DNA of 64,000 nt from Roseomonas sp. Its GTDB lineage: Bacteria; Pseudomonadota; Alphaproteobacteria; Acetobacterales; Acetobacteraceae. Under the pieces are notes generated by a model. That model had not been told where the DNA came from. It did no database searches and worked only from the letters and a program-made list of their open reading frames with translations. Each line of letters starts with the position of its first letter. Positions within the stretch are counted from its first letter, which is position 1. The stretch is taken from contig JADCFP010000034.1 of the NCBI GenBank assembly GCA_020249465.1, positions 62,001 through 126,000 on the forward strand, in the 5' to 3' direction. The position numbers and the translations under genes were made by a program. Of this stretch, positions 24,884-40,993 are shown one piece after another.

Positions 24884-26305
24884 TTATCCCTGCTCACCGC
24901 TATCGGCGCCCAGATCACCAAGGCCGTAGCGATGCAGCTTCACATAAAGGCTCTGGCGACTGAGCCCGAGCATTTCCGCGGCCGAAGCTCGATTATCGCC
25001 GGAAAGCTGCAAGGCGGCTTCTATGCAAAGCCGTTCGATTGCATCCGTCGCATCGCGCACAAGGTCTTTCAGCGGCACGCGCCCGATCAATTCCGTGAGC
25101 TGTTCAACGGACCGCGTGGCATGCGCGCCAGTCTGGCGCGGTTCCGCCACGCGCGCGCCGATGTCGCGCATCGAAAAGCCGAAAACCTCCTGCCCGCCAT
25201 GCGTGACGGTGACGGCGGAGATTTCCACCTCAACCCGCGCACCCATCGCACCGCGCAGCGTAGTGGTGTAAAGCCTGACCGTACCGCGATTGCGCAGATT
25301 CGAGAGCAGCACTTCAATTTCGATGCCCTGGCCACCGAGCCAGCGTTCCAGCGACTCGCCGCGCACCTGTTCTTCCGAACCAAGTTCGGCCAGGTCCAAA
25401 AAGGCGCCATTTGCCGACATCACCACGCCATTCTGATCCGTGATCACAAAGGCATCGGGCAGATTTTCTGCCACTTTCAGCATTTGCGCCTTTGCAGGCG
25501 ATAGCCCCGCCGGCTGTTCGCCGCCCGCGAGAGAAAGCCGAACCAAAAGCACCGATGCGCCATCCTGCCGGAAGCTGGTGGCAGCGATGGTGACCTCGCG
25601 CCCCGTATCGGCAAGCTGCGCGCCAACCTCATCACCACGGCCTGCGATACGCACGGAAGCAAGCAAGGATTGCACCGCCTGGCGGCTTTCTGGCGCGAAG
25701 GCATCCATCAAGGGTCGGCCAATAACGCGGCGCGACTGGCGGCCAAAAAGCTGTTCGGCCGCGGGATTAGCTTCCGTCACGCGCCCCGTGGCGCCATCAA
25801 TGATCAGCGTTGCATCAGCGGAAAGCTGGAACAGCAGGCGATAACGAGTCTCCGCCTGGCGCAGCTTCGCGTAATCGCGTTCCATGGATTGCTGGGTTTC
25901 CAGCAATCTTTGTTGCAGGCGTGATTGCGCACTCAAATCGCGGCCAAAAACCACGCGCCGATTGCCGCGTTGCAAGGGCACGGCAGCGAAAAGCAGCGGC
26001 ACCGCTTCGCCACCTTCGGCGACCTGATTGATGTTACGCCATTTCGATTCCGCCGGCGCGCCGCTTAACAACGCTTCAACCTTGGGGCGGCTTTCCGTCG
26101 TGACGGTCTCTGCCCAGGGCCGCCCAAGCCAGGCTTGATGCCCGCCAAGCGTTTTCGAAAGTTCCTGATTGCTGAAGGCAATATCGCGAATGACACCCTG
26201 GTCATCCACCACCAGCGCCATATCCGCCGCCGCCGAGACCAATGAGGCCGCAGCATCAGCATCCAAATCTCCGAGCGATTTGCGAGGGGCCAGAAAGGTT
26301 TTCAC
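24884..26305 (-). CDS. ppsR: PpsR/CrtJ photosynthesis repressor
   Basis: A 473-aa DNA-binding regulator. It has an N-terminal domain and two PAS domains (about 155-260 and 275-385) joined by a Gln-rich helix (QQRLLETQQSMERDYAK), then a Fis-type helix-turn-helix (about 425-465, SAAEMLGLSRQSLYVKLHRYGL). In Rhodobacter it represses bch, crt and light-harvesting genes under oxygen by binding TGT-N12-ACA. The HTH Cys is conserved as Cys427 (IERLCIEAAL), but no second cysteine exists in the protein, so the intramolecular disulphide described for Rhodobacter is not possible. The adjacent gene is its antirepressor. Confidence 0.95.
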   Translation of the reverse strand: MKTFLAPRKSLGDLDADAAASLVSAAADMALVVDDQGVIRDIAFSNQELSKTLGGHQAWLGRPWAETVTTESRPKVEALLSGAPAESKWRNINQVAEGGEAVPLLFAAVPLQRGNRRVVFGRDLSAQSRLQQRLLETQQSMERDYAKLRQAETRYRLLFQLSADATLIIDGATGRVTEANPAAEQLFGRQSRRVIGRPLMDAFAPESRQAVQSLLASVRIAGRGDEVGAQLADTGREVTIAATSFRQDGASVLLVRLSLAGGEQPAGLSPAKAQMLKVAENLPDAFVITDQNGVVMSANGAFLDLAELGSEEQVRGESLERWLGGQGIEIEVLLSNLRNRGTVRLYTTTLRGAMGARVEVEISAVTVTHGGQEVFGFSMRDIGARVAEPRQTGAHATRSVEQLTELIGRVPLKDLVRDATDAIERLCIEAALQLSGDNRASAAEMLGLSRQSLYVKLHRYGLGDLGADSGEQG

Positions 26306-26399
26306 GGGAAGGCAGGACCTTTTAACGCGCGGGCCGCCCTTGAGGGGCGACCCCTGAGGAAATCAAGCAGCGACGTGATGGGTCGCATGGCGGGGCGGC

Positions 26400-27350
26400 C
26401 TAACTCGGTAGCCCCTCACTTCCTCGTCCTTGTAAGGCAAGCAAGGCCTCTGCCTGCAGAATCGCTTCTTCCGCATCCCGTGCAGTGGCATCAGCGCCAA
26501 GGCGCTTGACCAGCAGCGGTTCCTTCAGGATCAACGCGCCACCGACCAGCACGCCAAGATCGGCATTGCGGGAAGCGCGACGGATATCCTGGATCAGCTG
26601 GCCCAGGCTTTCGATATGGGTTTCACCGCTGATCGAAAAACCGATCAAGCCGAAATGCTTTTCGGCAACCATGGCGATCAGCGCATCTGCATCGGCGTTG
26701 CTGTCAGTCCAGGTTTCCCAGCCGGCGCGGCGAAAGAATTGTTCCACCATCATCAGGCCGAAGCCGTGCTGTTCGCCAGGTGCGGGGGCAAGCATGATGC
26801 TGCGGCCAGGCCGCTGCGCGATGCCAAGCGGGGCGAAGCGCGGTTCCAGCGCATGGCAGACCGCATGCAGGCACCGCAGGCCAATCGTGACTTCAGTGAA
26901 GTCGGCGGTATCCTTTTCCCAGCAAACGCCAAGAATCCGCGCCGCGGGCGCGAGCAAGCCAAGATAAACCTGCGCAAGCGGCAAACCGCGCGCGCAAAAG
27001 GCTTCAATGAAGGTCAGCGCATTTTCAGCATTGCCGAGCCTTGCAAGCGCGGTGAAAGCCTCCAAGTCGCCTTCTGTTGGTGCGGCAGGATGCGACGCCG
27101 GTGTTTCAGGCACCGCTGCGCCTAGCGCGCGCTGCGCCAGCACGAGTCGAGGGATGACCTCGGTCTCGATCACCCGCTTTAGCGGTAGGGCGCTACTTTG
27201 GGGGTAGTCGCGCCAGACCGCTTCGGCGGGCCCATCCCTGCGATCGGGGTCTGGGTCTGCCATATCCGCGCGGGAATATAGCGTGAAACCGTGATCGGCT
27301 TCCACATATTCCGTTCGGGCCTGACGCTCCTCATCCGTGGTCGGCTTCAT
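26400..27350 (-). CDS. ppaA: PpaA/AerR-type cobalamin-binding antirepressor of PpsR
   Basis: A 316-aa protein with a SCHIC (sensor containing haem instead of cobalamin)/B12-binding domain. The helical half has WEKDTADFTEVTIG (from Trp144) and the alpha/beta half holds the EQH motif (193-195) followed by GFGLMMVE, the place of the lower cobalamin-ligand His in AerR and CarH relatives. Such proteins bind PpsR/CrtJ and respond to light or redox. The frame begins 17 codons earlier; the ATG at 27348-27350 has GGGGG upstream. Divergent from bchF, so the 27351-27607 region holds both promoters. Confidence 0.88.
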   Translation of the reverse strand: MKPTTDEERQARTEYVEADHGFTLYSRADMADPDPDRRDGPAEAVWRDYPQSSALPLKRVIETEVIPRLVLAQRALGAAVPETPASHPAAPTEGDLEAFTALARLGNAENALTFIEAFCARGLPLAQVYLGLLAPAARILGVCWEKDTADFTEVTIGLRCLHAVCHALEPRFAPLGIAQRPGRSIMLAPAPGEQHGFGLMMVEQFFRRAGWETWTDSNADADALIAMVAEKHFGLIGFSISGETHIESLGQLIQDIRRASRNADLGVLVGGALILKEPLLVKRLGADATARDAEEAILQAEALLALQGRGSEGLPS

Positions 27351-27395
27351 GATAGACCCCCTTATGCGGGTAGCTTCGTCCTCTGTGGCGCTTAA

Positions 27396-27413
27396 TGTCA
27401 ATCAGAAAATACG
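27396..27413. promoter_or_regulatory. PpsR-type operator, imperfect, aerR-bchF region site 1
   Basis: TGTCAATCAGAAAATACG fits TGT-N12-ACA with one mismatch in the right arm (ACG). It shares two bases with the neighbouring site, giving a tandem pair near the aerR side of the divergent region, where PpsR would be expected to control both aerR and bchF. Confidence 0.55.
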
Positions 27414-27429
27414 TCAATCTTTCTTGACA
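27412..27429. promoter_or_regulatory. PpsR-type operator, imperfect, aerR-bchF region site 2
   Basis: CGTCAATCTTTCTTGACA fits TGT-N12-ACA with one mismatch in the left arm. It keeps the TCAA and TTGACA flanks seen in the other sites of the window. Together with site 1 it makes an overlapping pair spaced so that two dimers would touch, as expected for cooperative binding. Confidence 0.6.
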
Positions 27430-27607
27430 CTCCCCATCCCGTCCCGGTAGGCTTCAGGACGTAGATGACTGGGAAGGGGGTCCGAATGACCCTGGACGTC
27501 ACGGAAACTCGAGGAATTCTCGCCGAAGAAGGCCAGAAAGGGTCCGTGATGGGCGCTGCCCCAAGCCGTGCCAGTCGAATCGTCTCAGTCTCCAGGAGTG
27601 TCAAGAA

Positions 27608-29499
<1,892 letters not shown>

Positions 29500-29501
29500 C
29501 C

Positions 29502-31008
29502 ATGCAGCTCGCCGTCTGGACCTATGAAGGACCGCCGCATGTGGGGGCGATGCGCATCGCAACAGCCATGCAGGGTGTGCACTACGTGCTGCATGCGCCG
29601 CAGGGCGATACCTATGCAGATCTGCTTTTCACCATGATCGAAAGGCGCAGTAAGCGCCCACCAGTGACATGGACCACTTTCCAGGCGCGTGATTTGGGCG
29701 GCGATACGGCGGAGCTTTTCATGGAAGCGGCGCGTGATGCCTATGCGCGCTTCAAGCCCGAAGCGATGCTGGTGGGCGCTTCCTGCACGGCAGAGCTGAT
29801 TCAGGATGATCCAGGCGGTTTGGCGAAGACACTTGGCCTGCCCGTGCCTATCGTGCCGTTGGAATTGCCTGCCTATCAGCGCAAGGAAAACTGGGGCGCG
29901 GCGGAGACTTTCTATCGCCTGGTGCGCGCCTTTGCGGGGCCTGCACAACCCCGCGTGCCGCGCGATCCGGCCCGCGCGCCGCGCTGCAATATTCTGGGGC
30001 CGACCGCGCTCGGCTTCCGGCATCGTGATGATGTGACGGAAATCACCAAGCTACTGCATAGCATGGGCATTGAAGTGGTGGTTACGGCGCCGATGGGCGC
30101 AACACCCGCTGATCTGACCCGCCTGCGTGAGGCTGATTTCAATGTCGTGCTCTATCCCGAAATTGCGCAAGTCGCAGCCGGGTATTTGCAGCGCCATTTG
30201 GGCCAGCCCTTCACGCGCATGGTGCCGATTGGTGTTGGTGCAACGCGCGATTTCATGGCGGAAGTGGCAGCGCTTGCGGGACTGCCGGCGCCTGAAGCCG
30301 ATGGCGGCGCTGCGTTGCGTTTGCCCTGGTATGCGCGTTCGGTCGATTCGAATTACCTGACCGGCAAGCGGGTTTTCATCTTTGGCGATGCCACCCACGC
30401 CATGGCGGCGGCGCGTATCGCGCAGGAAGAACTGGGCTTTGTCGTTGTTGGCCTAGGCACTTACAGCCGCGAATTTGGTCGTGAAATTCGTGCAGCCGCA
30501 GAGAATTATGGCTGTGAGGCACTGATTTCCGATGATTATCTGGAAGTCGAAGAACGCATCGCCGCCCTGCAACCCGAATTGGTGTTGGGCACGCAGATGG
30601 AACGCCATATTGCGAAGAAGCTTGGCGTTCCCTGTGCGGTGATCTCAGCCCCTGTGCATGTGCAGGATTTCCCTGCGCGCTATGCGCCGCAGATGGGGTT
30701 TGAAGGCGCCAATGTGATCTTCGATACCTGGGTCCATCCGCTGATGATGGGGCTTGAGGAACATCTGCTTGGCATGTTCCGCGAAGATTTCGAATTCCGT
30801 GACGGTGTGGCCCCTTCCCATCTGGGCCATGGCCCGCAAGTGGAAACACATAGCGTGCCGGTTGCCGTTGGCCCCGCGAGTTGGGCGCATGAGGCCGAGG
30901 CGGAGTTGCGCAAGATCCCCTTCTTCGTACGCGGCAAGGCGCGCCGGAATACCGAAAGATTCGCCGAAGAACGCGGCATTGCCGTCATCACCCTTGAGAC
31001 GCTTTACG

Positions 31009-31034
<26 letters not shown>
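29502..31034 (+). CDS. bchB: Dark protochlorophyllide reductase subunit B
   Basis: A 510-aa DPOR catalytic subunit. It starts [20 protein letters not shown], and Asp36 ([10 protein letters not shown]), the unusual aspartate ligand of the NB iron-sulfur cluster, is intact. The Cys-containing [15 protein letters not shown] segment near residue 95 is as in the family. It follows bchN with a 2-bp gap and overlaps the proposed bchH start by 26 bp. The DPOR enzyme is oxygen-sensitive, so it must be protected or used when oxygen is low in an aerobic phototroph. Confidence 0.97.
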
Positions 31035-35533
<4,499 letters not shown>

Positions 35534-35534
<1 letters not shown>

Positions 35535-36235
35535 TGCAGACCGCAACTTATCAGCATCGCCGCAGCCAGATCGAAGCCTATTTCGATCGTACGGCCGCGG
35601 ATGCCTGGGCACGGCTGACGTCAGATGCGCCGGTCAGCGGCATTCGCGCAACGGTACGTGCCGGGCGCGATGAAATGCGTCAAACACTTCTGGCTTGGCT
35701 GCCGGATGATCTGACCGGCAAGCGTCTTCTTGATGCCGGTTGTGGCACTGGCACTTTCGCGATTGAAGCCGCGCGGCGTGGTGCGCAGGTTCTGGCGATT
35801 GATGTCTCGCCCTCGCTCATCAAGATTGCACGTGAACGTAGCGAAGGCCAGGCGCCAGGGGGCAGTATCATCCATGAAGTGGGTGACATGCTGGATGGCC
35901 AATATGGGATTTTCGATCACGTCGTCGCCATGGATAGCCTGATCCATTATCATCTGGATGATATGGTGCGGAGCCTGGCTAGCCTTGCACCCCGCATTCG
36001 GCGTTCCATGCTGATGACCTTTGCGCCGAAGACGCCATTGCTTGCGGCGATGCATTTTGTTGGGCGCGCTTTCCCGCGCGGTGATCGTGCCCCGGCAATT
36101 GAACCCGTGGCAGAGCGTAGCCTCAGGGCGCGCATCAAAGGCGAAAGACATCTCATGTCCTGGAATCTCGGCCAGGATCGGCGCATCTCGCGTGGCTTCT
36201 ATACCTCTCATGCGCTGGAGTTGATCCGGAAATGA
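35534..36235 (+). CDS. bchM: Mg-protoporphyrin IX O-methyltransferase
   Basis: A 233-aa class I SAM methyltransferase that methylates the C13 propionate of Mg-protoporphyrin IX. Motif I is LLDAGCGTG (65-73), and family features MDSLIHYHLDD and FAPKTPLLAAMHFVGRAFPR are clear. Its substrate comes from the BchHID chelatase and its product goes to AcsF, both encoded in this superoperon. Start codon shares its A with the bchL stop, and the bchM stop overlaps lhaA (ATGA). Confidence 0.97.
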
Positions 36236-37695
36236 GCGAGGTGAATGACCGCTTGGCACGACTTTGGACGGGGATCAGCGTGAATGTGCTGCCCTTCGCC
36301 GAAGCCAGCAGCGGTCCTTTGCCGATCAAGCGCCTATTACGCCTGTCACTGTTCCAGATTTCCTGCGGCATGACTGCCGTGCTGATGGTGGGCACGCTCA
36401 ATCGCGTCATGATTGTGGAAATGGGTGTTGCAGCCAGCCTGGTCGCTATCATGGTGGCGCTGCCGCTGCTGTTTGCGCCGCTGCGTGCCTTGATTGGATT
36501 TCGTTCGGATTCGCATCGTTCGGTGCTTGGGTGGCGGCGTGTACCCTATCTTTGGCTCGGCAGCATCATTCAGTTCGGCGGACTTGCGATGATGCCCTTC
36601 GCCCTGATTATCCTGTCAGGCGATACTTGGGCACCGCCTTGGGTCGCACAGCTTGCGGCGGGGCTTGCCTTTCTGATGGTTGGCGCCGGCATGCATACAG
36701 TGCAGACGGTGGGCCTTGCCTTGGCGACCGATATTGTTCCGCGTGAGGCGCAGCCTAATGTTGTCACGCTTCTGTCGTTGATGCAGTTGATCGGTATGAT
36801 GATTTCGGCGATGGTTTTTGGTGCTTTCCTTGCAGATTTTTCGCAAATCAAGCTGATTCAACTGGTGCAAGGCATGGCTGCCGCGACGCTGGTTATAAAT
36901 CTGATTGCGGCCTGGAAGCAGGAGCCAAGGCGCCCAGAACTCACGGTTGGGCGTACGGCGGATGATCCGGGTTTCAGGGAAAGCATTGCATTGCTGCGCA
37001 AGGCAGGTCCGTGGGATCGGCGCTTGTTGGCGGCGGCGCTCGGGACAGCCGCCTTTGGCATGCAGGATGTTTTGCTGGAACCCTATGGTGGCCAGATACT
37101 CTCGCTTGGTGTTGGCGCAACAACGGGTTTGACGGCACTGTTTGCCAGTGGCGCGGTATTGGGTTTTTTGCGGGCGGCGCCCATGCTTGCGCGCGGTATG
37201 CATGCACAACGCGTCGCGAGTGCCGGTGCCATGGTCGGCATCTCTGGTTTTTTAATGGTGATTTTTGCGGCACCCCTTGAATCGACGCTGGTCTTTGCTG
37301 CTGGGACAGCGGCGATTGGTTTCGGCGCGGGGCTGTTTGCGCATGCGACTCTGACGGGCTGCATGCAGGCGGCGCCGGAAGGGCAAATCGGACTGACCCT
37401 TGGCGTATGGGGTGCGGTGACCGCAACGGCTGGTGGCGCTGCGGTCGCGCTTGGTGGCGTCATTCGTGATGTCATTTCGTCACTTGCTTCAGCAGGCATT
37501 CTGGGCGCCGGGCTTGATGCGCCCAGTACTGGCTATGTGGGCGTCTACCTCGTCGAAATACTGCTTCTTTTCATGATGCTTGCAGTCGTTGGGCCCCTGC
37601 TTCGGGCGAACGATACCTTCTCCCCTGTACCTCAACATGATGCAGGCCGGCCGGCAATGACCGGGCTGCGTAACCAACATGGAGCATTGCCATGA
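36232..37695 (+). CDS. lhaA: LhaA, LH1 assembly protein of the PucC family
   Basis: A 487-aa membrane protein with about 12 transmembrane segments (PucC/MFS family). LRLSLFQISCGMTAVLMVG, MIVEMGVAASLVA and the GFRSDSHRSVLGWRRVPYLW loop are diagnostic. In Rhodobacter the gene between bchM and puhA (F1696/lhaA) promotes LH1 assembly around the reaction centre. Overlaps bchM and puhA by ATGA on each side. Confidence 0.95.
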   Translation: MSEVNDRLARLWTGISVNVLPFAEASSGPLPIKRLLRLSLFQISCGMTAVLMVGTLNRVMIVEMGVAASLVAIMVALPLLFAPLRALIGFRSDSHRSVLGWRRVPYLWLGSIIQFGGLAMMPFALIILSGDTWAPPWVAQLAAGLAFLMVGAGMHTVQTVGLALATDIVPREAQPNVVTLLSLMQLIGMMISAMVFGAFLADFSQIKLIQLVQGMAAATLVINLIAAWKQEPRRPELTVGRTADDPGFRESIALLRKAGPWDRRLLAAALGTAAFGMQDVLLEPYGGQILSLGVGATTGLTALFASGAVLGFLRAAPMLARGMHAQRVASAGAMVGISGFLMVIFAAPLESTLVFAAGTAAIGFGAGLFAHATLTGCMQAAPEGQIGLTLGVWGAVTATAGGAAVALGGVIRDVISSLASAGILGAGLDAPSTGYVGVYLVEILLLFMMLAVVGPLLRANDTFSPVPQHDAGRPAMTGLRNQHGALP

Positions 37696-38474
37696 CAACA
37701 CCTGCAACACCGGTCTTTTTGGACGCGGCGGCTGTTTCGCTATACATCTTCTTCGCGTTCTTCGCGGGGTTGATCTATTATCTGACTCGAGAAAACAAGC
37801 GCGAAGGCTATCCGATGGTGAATGAATTGCCGGATCGCCCGGCCTTCGCCACTATGCATGGCTTTCCTGAAACACCCCCGCCCAAGGTCTTTCGGTTGCA
37901 TTATCCAGAAGGTGCGACGGTTGTGCAGGGTGTTCGGCCCGAACGGGATGTTACTGCGCAATTGACGCCGGATTATCCTTATCCTGGGACCGCCTTTGTG
38001 CCGACAGGTGATGCCATGCGTGATGGTGTCGGCCCCGCTTCCTATGCAGATCGTGCCGATTTGCCGGATTTGGCGTATGATGATAATGCGCCAAAGATCG
38101 TTCCGCTGCGTGCTGCGCCAGGTTGGCATATTGCACATGAAGACCCCGACCCGCGCGGTCAGCCGGTGATCACGCTTGATGGCGAAGTTGCTGGAACCAC
38201 GGTTGATCTTTGGGTGGATCGTTCTGAATACATCCTGCGCTATCTTGAAGTTGAGGTGTCTGGTGGTCGGCGCGTTCTGGTGCCCATGTTCCTTTGCACC
38301 TTCACTGATGACGGAACGGCGCGGGTTATTTCGGTCACCGCCGCGCAATTCGTTGCTGCGCCCGGTATTGCGCGACCCGAACAGATTACCTTGTTGGAGG
38401 AAGATCGTATCTCTGCCTATTTTGGCGGTGGTCATTTCTATGCAACGCCGGAACGCAGTGAGCCATGCCTGTGA
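37692..38474 (+). CDS. puhA: Photosynthetic reaction centre H subunit
   Basis: A 260-aa single-span subunit that caps the cytoplasmic face of the LM core and shapes proton transfer to QB. An N-terminal transmembrane helix (LDAAAVSLYIFFAFFAGLIYYL, about 10-31) is followed by LTRENKREGYP and a large soluble domain with the conserved VPLRAAPGWHIA, GEVAGTTVDLWVDRSE and ITLLEEDRISAYFGGG segments. Expected length about 250-260. The stop region overlaps puhB by 10 bases. Confidence 0.98.
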   Translation: MTTPATPVFLDAAAVSLYIFFAFFAGLIYYLTRENKREGYPMVNELPDRPAFATMHGFPETPPPKVFRLHYPEGATVVQGVRPERDVTAQLTPDYPYPGTAFVPTGDAMRDGVGPASYADRADLPDLAYDDNAPKIVPLRAAPGWHIAHEDPDPRGQPVITLDGEVAGTTVDLWVDRSEYILRYLEVEVSGGRRVLVPMFLCTFTDDGTARVISVTAAQFVAAPGIARPEQITLLEEDRISAYFGGGHFYATPERSEPCL

Positions 38475-39142
38475 CTAGGTCAGCCCCCGCACGCCTGACC
38501 GAACACGGGCTGGAACCGACACCGGGCCTACCGGAAGCGCTTCCGGCAGGTGAGGTTTTGCTGTGGCAGGGGGCGCCGGCTTGGACTGAAATCGCCCAGC
38601 GGGTTTTCCTGATTCGCTGGGTCATCGCGTATTTTCTGCTGCTGGCCGGCTGGGATATTCTGAATGCAGCGCTTGGGGGCACTTCATTAACAGCCGCGAT
38701 CGGATCGGCCGCGATATTGCTCTTGGTTGGTAGCATCGCGGTCAGCATTTTGGCGCTGCTTGCCAAGTTGGCAGCGAAGACAAGTGTCTATTCCATCACC
38801 TCGCGGCGCTTGGTGCTGCGTGTAGGCGTTGCCTTGCCCATCACGATCAATATCCCCTTTGTCTCTATTGCCGGGGCTGATTTGCGGCATCGCAAAGATG
38901 GTCATGGCGATATTGTGTTGGACTTGCTCCCAAGCCACCGGATTTCCTGGATTGCCCTATGGCCCCATTGCGCGGGATGGAGCGTCGGACGGCCAAAGCC
39001 GATGCTTCGTGGTGTAGCGGAAGCCACAGAAGTCGCCAGGATCTTGGGTGAGGCGGTCGCCAATGCAGGTGGTGCTGCCATCAGCCGTGGTCAGAATACG
39101 CCAGAGGCCGAAATGCCAAATGGCGCAACGGCAATGGCTTAG
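38465..39142 (+). CDS. puhB: Photosynthetic complex assembly protein PuhB
   Basis: A 225-aa PH-domain membrane protein with hydrophobic segments at about 45-67 and 78-100. GEVLLWQGAPAW near the N-terminus is a family hallmark, as are SITSRRLVLRVGVALPITINIP and the RISWIALWPH segment. PuhB helps assemble the reaction centre, probably by acting on PuhA. It overlaps puhA by 10 bp and precedes puhC by 7 bp. Confidence 0.93.
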   Translation: MPVTRSAPARLTEHGLEPTPGLPEALPAGEVLLWQGAPAWTEIAQRVFLIRWVIAYFLLLAGWDILNAALGGTSLTAAIGSAAILLLVGSIAVSILALLAKLAAKTSVYSITSRRLVLRVGVALPITINIPFVSIAGADLRHRKDGHGDIVLDLLPSHRISWIALWPHCAGWSVGRPKPMLRGVAEATEVARILGEAVANAGGAAISRGQNTPEAEMPNGATAMA

Positions 39143-39149
39143 GGGATGG

Positions 39150-39608
39150 ATGATGACAGCCAAGGCAATAGCGCCGCGTAAGGATTATCTGGGAATCGGG
39201 CTCGGGGTAATGCTGGTTGGCCTTATTGCATTGGTGATGCTCAATGCAGATGAGGAGCAGCAGGTAAGGCATCAGCCAGGTCAGACGCTTTTTGCGCGAG
39301 ATATCCTATTCAGTGATCGCATGGATGGCGGTGTTACCATTCGCGATGCGATAAGTGGGCAGTCGATTGGCGAAATTGTACCTGGTGAAGGGGGCTTTGT
39401 ACGCGGCGCCTTGCGCGGTTTCACGCGCGATAGGCGCCTTGAAAATCCTGGCGCTGAAAGCCCCTTAAGGCTCGCGGCGCTACAGGGTGGCGCCATTATT
39501 CTGGAAGACCCGGCAAGTGGTCGCTGGACGGATCTGCGCGCCTTTGGCGCGACAAATGTGCAGAGCTTTGCGGAAATATTGTTCAAAAAAAATGAGGAAG
39601 GCAAATGA
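39150..39608 (+). CDS. puhC: Photosynthetic complex assembly protein PuhC
   Basis: A 152-aa protein with one N-terminal membrane segment (GIGLGVMLVGLIALVMLNAD, about 18-37) and a periplasmic domain containing a glycine-rich IRDAISGQSIGEIVPGEGGF motif followed by FVRGALRGFTRDRRL, as in PuhC. The frame is open upstream within puhB; the start is at two adjacent ATGs (39150 and 39153) after AGGGG. In Rhodobacter PuhC is needed for efficient core-complex assembly. The stop overlaps the next small gene by ATGA. Confidence 0.9.
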   Translation: MMTAKAIAPRKDYLGIGLGVMLVGLIALVMLNADEEQQVRHQPGQTLFARDILFSDRMDGGVTIRDAISGQSIGEIVPGEGGFVRGALRGFTRDRRLENPGAESPLRLAALQGGAIILEDPASGRWTDLRAFGATNVQSFAEILFKKNEEGK

Positions 39609-39910
39609 ACCAAGCAAGCAATACGCGGCGACGCAGGCGCTTCGATGTGCCCTGTACCGTTGAAATCGAACGCAGCTTCGATAGTTTTCATGCATATGCC
39701 GTACCGGAGGATGTGGTTCTACGGCCAGGCGATGAGGTGATTGTCCATGGCGCGCCAGCTCAGGTTGCCTTTGGTGAGAAGTACAGCTTCGAAACTTCAG
39801 CGACCATCATCCGCGCAGGTTTCTTCCGTCGGTATTGGACACAGTTTCGCTCGATCCTGGAGTTGACCGAACTCTATCATGTGGGCTTTGAGCCGAAGGA
39901 GGCCGCATGA
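39605..39910 (+). CDS. Small conserved PGC protein between puhC and acsF
   Basis: A 101-aa soluble protein, basic at the N-terminus ([10 protein letters not shown]) and otherwise beta-rich, with a [15 protein letters not shown] turn and [17 protein letters not shown] at the C-terminus. It overlaps puhC (ATGA) and acsF (ATGA), so it is under tight translational coupling. From memory, similar short genes sit at this position in many alphaproteobacterial clusters that carry acsF, suggesting an AcsF accessory or a late assembly factor. No biochemical role is known to me. Confidence 0.75.
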   Translation: MNQASNTRRRRRFDVPCTVEIERSFDSFHAYAVPEDVVLRPGDEVIVHGAPAQVAFGEKYSFETSATIIRAGFFRRYWTQFRSILELTELYHVGFEPKEAA

Positions 39911-40983
39911 ACGCCGTGACCCACCCGATGCGGGAAAAGCTTTCGCGTGAAACGACGGAACTCGCGCTGACCGAAACGGTGCTCTCACCGCGCTTTTACA
40001 CGACCGATTTTTCGGCGATGGACTCGATTAATGTGGAGCCGGTGCGGGCCGAATGGGATCGGTTGATGGAGGAATTCCATCGTGATCCGAATAAGGGCCA
40101 TTTCATCCGGGATGAGCGATTCGACGCTTTTCGGCTGGAAGAATTGCCTGAGGGCTTGCAAAAGGAATTGGTTGATTTCCTGGTAAGCAGTGTCACGGCG
40201 GAATTTTCAGGCTGTGTACTGTATGCCGAGATCAAGAAGCGTGTGACCAATCCGGATATGCGCGAGTTGTTTTCAGTCATGGCGCGCGATGAAAGCCGCC
40301 ATGCCGGTTTCATCAATGATGCGCTGAAGGATCTTGGGATTGGTGTTGATCTTGGGTTTCTGACGCGTGCCAAGAAATACCATTACTTTCAGCCCAAATT
40401 CATCTTCTACGCTACTTATTTGAGCGAAAAGATCGGATATGCCCGTTACATCACCATTTTTCGGCAATTCGAACGGCATCCGGAATTGCGATTTCATCCC
40501 ATTTTTCAGTGGTTCGAGAAATGGTGCAATGATGAATTCCGCCATGGTGAGGCATTCGCGCTTCTGATGCGTGCCAATCCTAAGCTGCTGACAGGCGTGA
40601 ATGCGCTCTGGTGCCGTTTTTTCCAATTGGCGGTTTTCGCCACCATGTATGTGCGCGATCACGGCCGCCCGGAATTCCACAAGGCACTCGGCATGACGCC
40701 GACCGAATATGATCGGCAGGTCTTCAAGATCACCGAGGAGATTTGCCGCCAGGTATTCCCCGTCACGCTCGATGTGGATGGCCCGGGCTTCATGGAAGAT
40801 ATGGACCGCCTCTGGCAGATCTCGGAAAAAATGAGCGATGCTCGGCGCCAGGGTGGTATTGGCGGCAGGCTGCGGCGGATGGGGTTGAGCCTTTCTGCGG
40901 CGATCACCTTCGCCAAGCTATTCTTCCGCCGGCCGCGGAAGCATCCGCTGCCCAGCGAAATTCGCCTCTCGCCGGTGTGGTAG
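39907..40983 (+). CDS. acsF: Aerobic Mg-protoporphyrin IX monomethyl ester oxidative cyclase
   Basis: A 358-aa diiron enzyme that forms the isocyclic E ring using molecular oxygen. Diiron ligands are visible: Glu in [13 protein letters not shown] (about 99-108), Glu129-x-x-His132 (RDESRH) and Glu210-x-x-His213 (DEFRH). Length and [22 protein letters not shown] are typical. No oxygen-independent bchE is in the window, so ring closure here appears to depend on oxygen. The upstream overlapping gene and the downstream puhE are usual neighbours. Confidence 0.97.
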   Translation: MNAVTHPMREKLSRETTELALTETVLSPRFYTTDFSAMDSINVEPVRAEWDRLMEEFHRDPNKGHFIRDERFDAFRLEELPEGLQKELVDFLVSSVTAEFSGCVLYAEIKKRVTNPDMRELFSVMARDESRHAGFINDALKDLGIGVDLGFLTRAKKYHYFQPKFIFYATYLSEKIGYARYITIFRQFERHPELRFHPIFQWFEKWCNDEFRHGEAFALLMRANPKLLTGVNALWCRFFQLAVFATMYVRDHGRPEFHKALGMTPTEYDRQVFKITEEICRQVFPVTLDVDGPGFMEDMDRLWQISEKMSDARRQGGIGGRLRRMGLSLSAAITFAKLFFRRPRKHPLPSEIRLSPVW

Positions 40984-40993
40984 GCGAGCCGCC

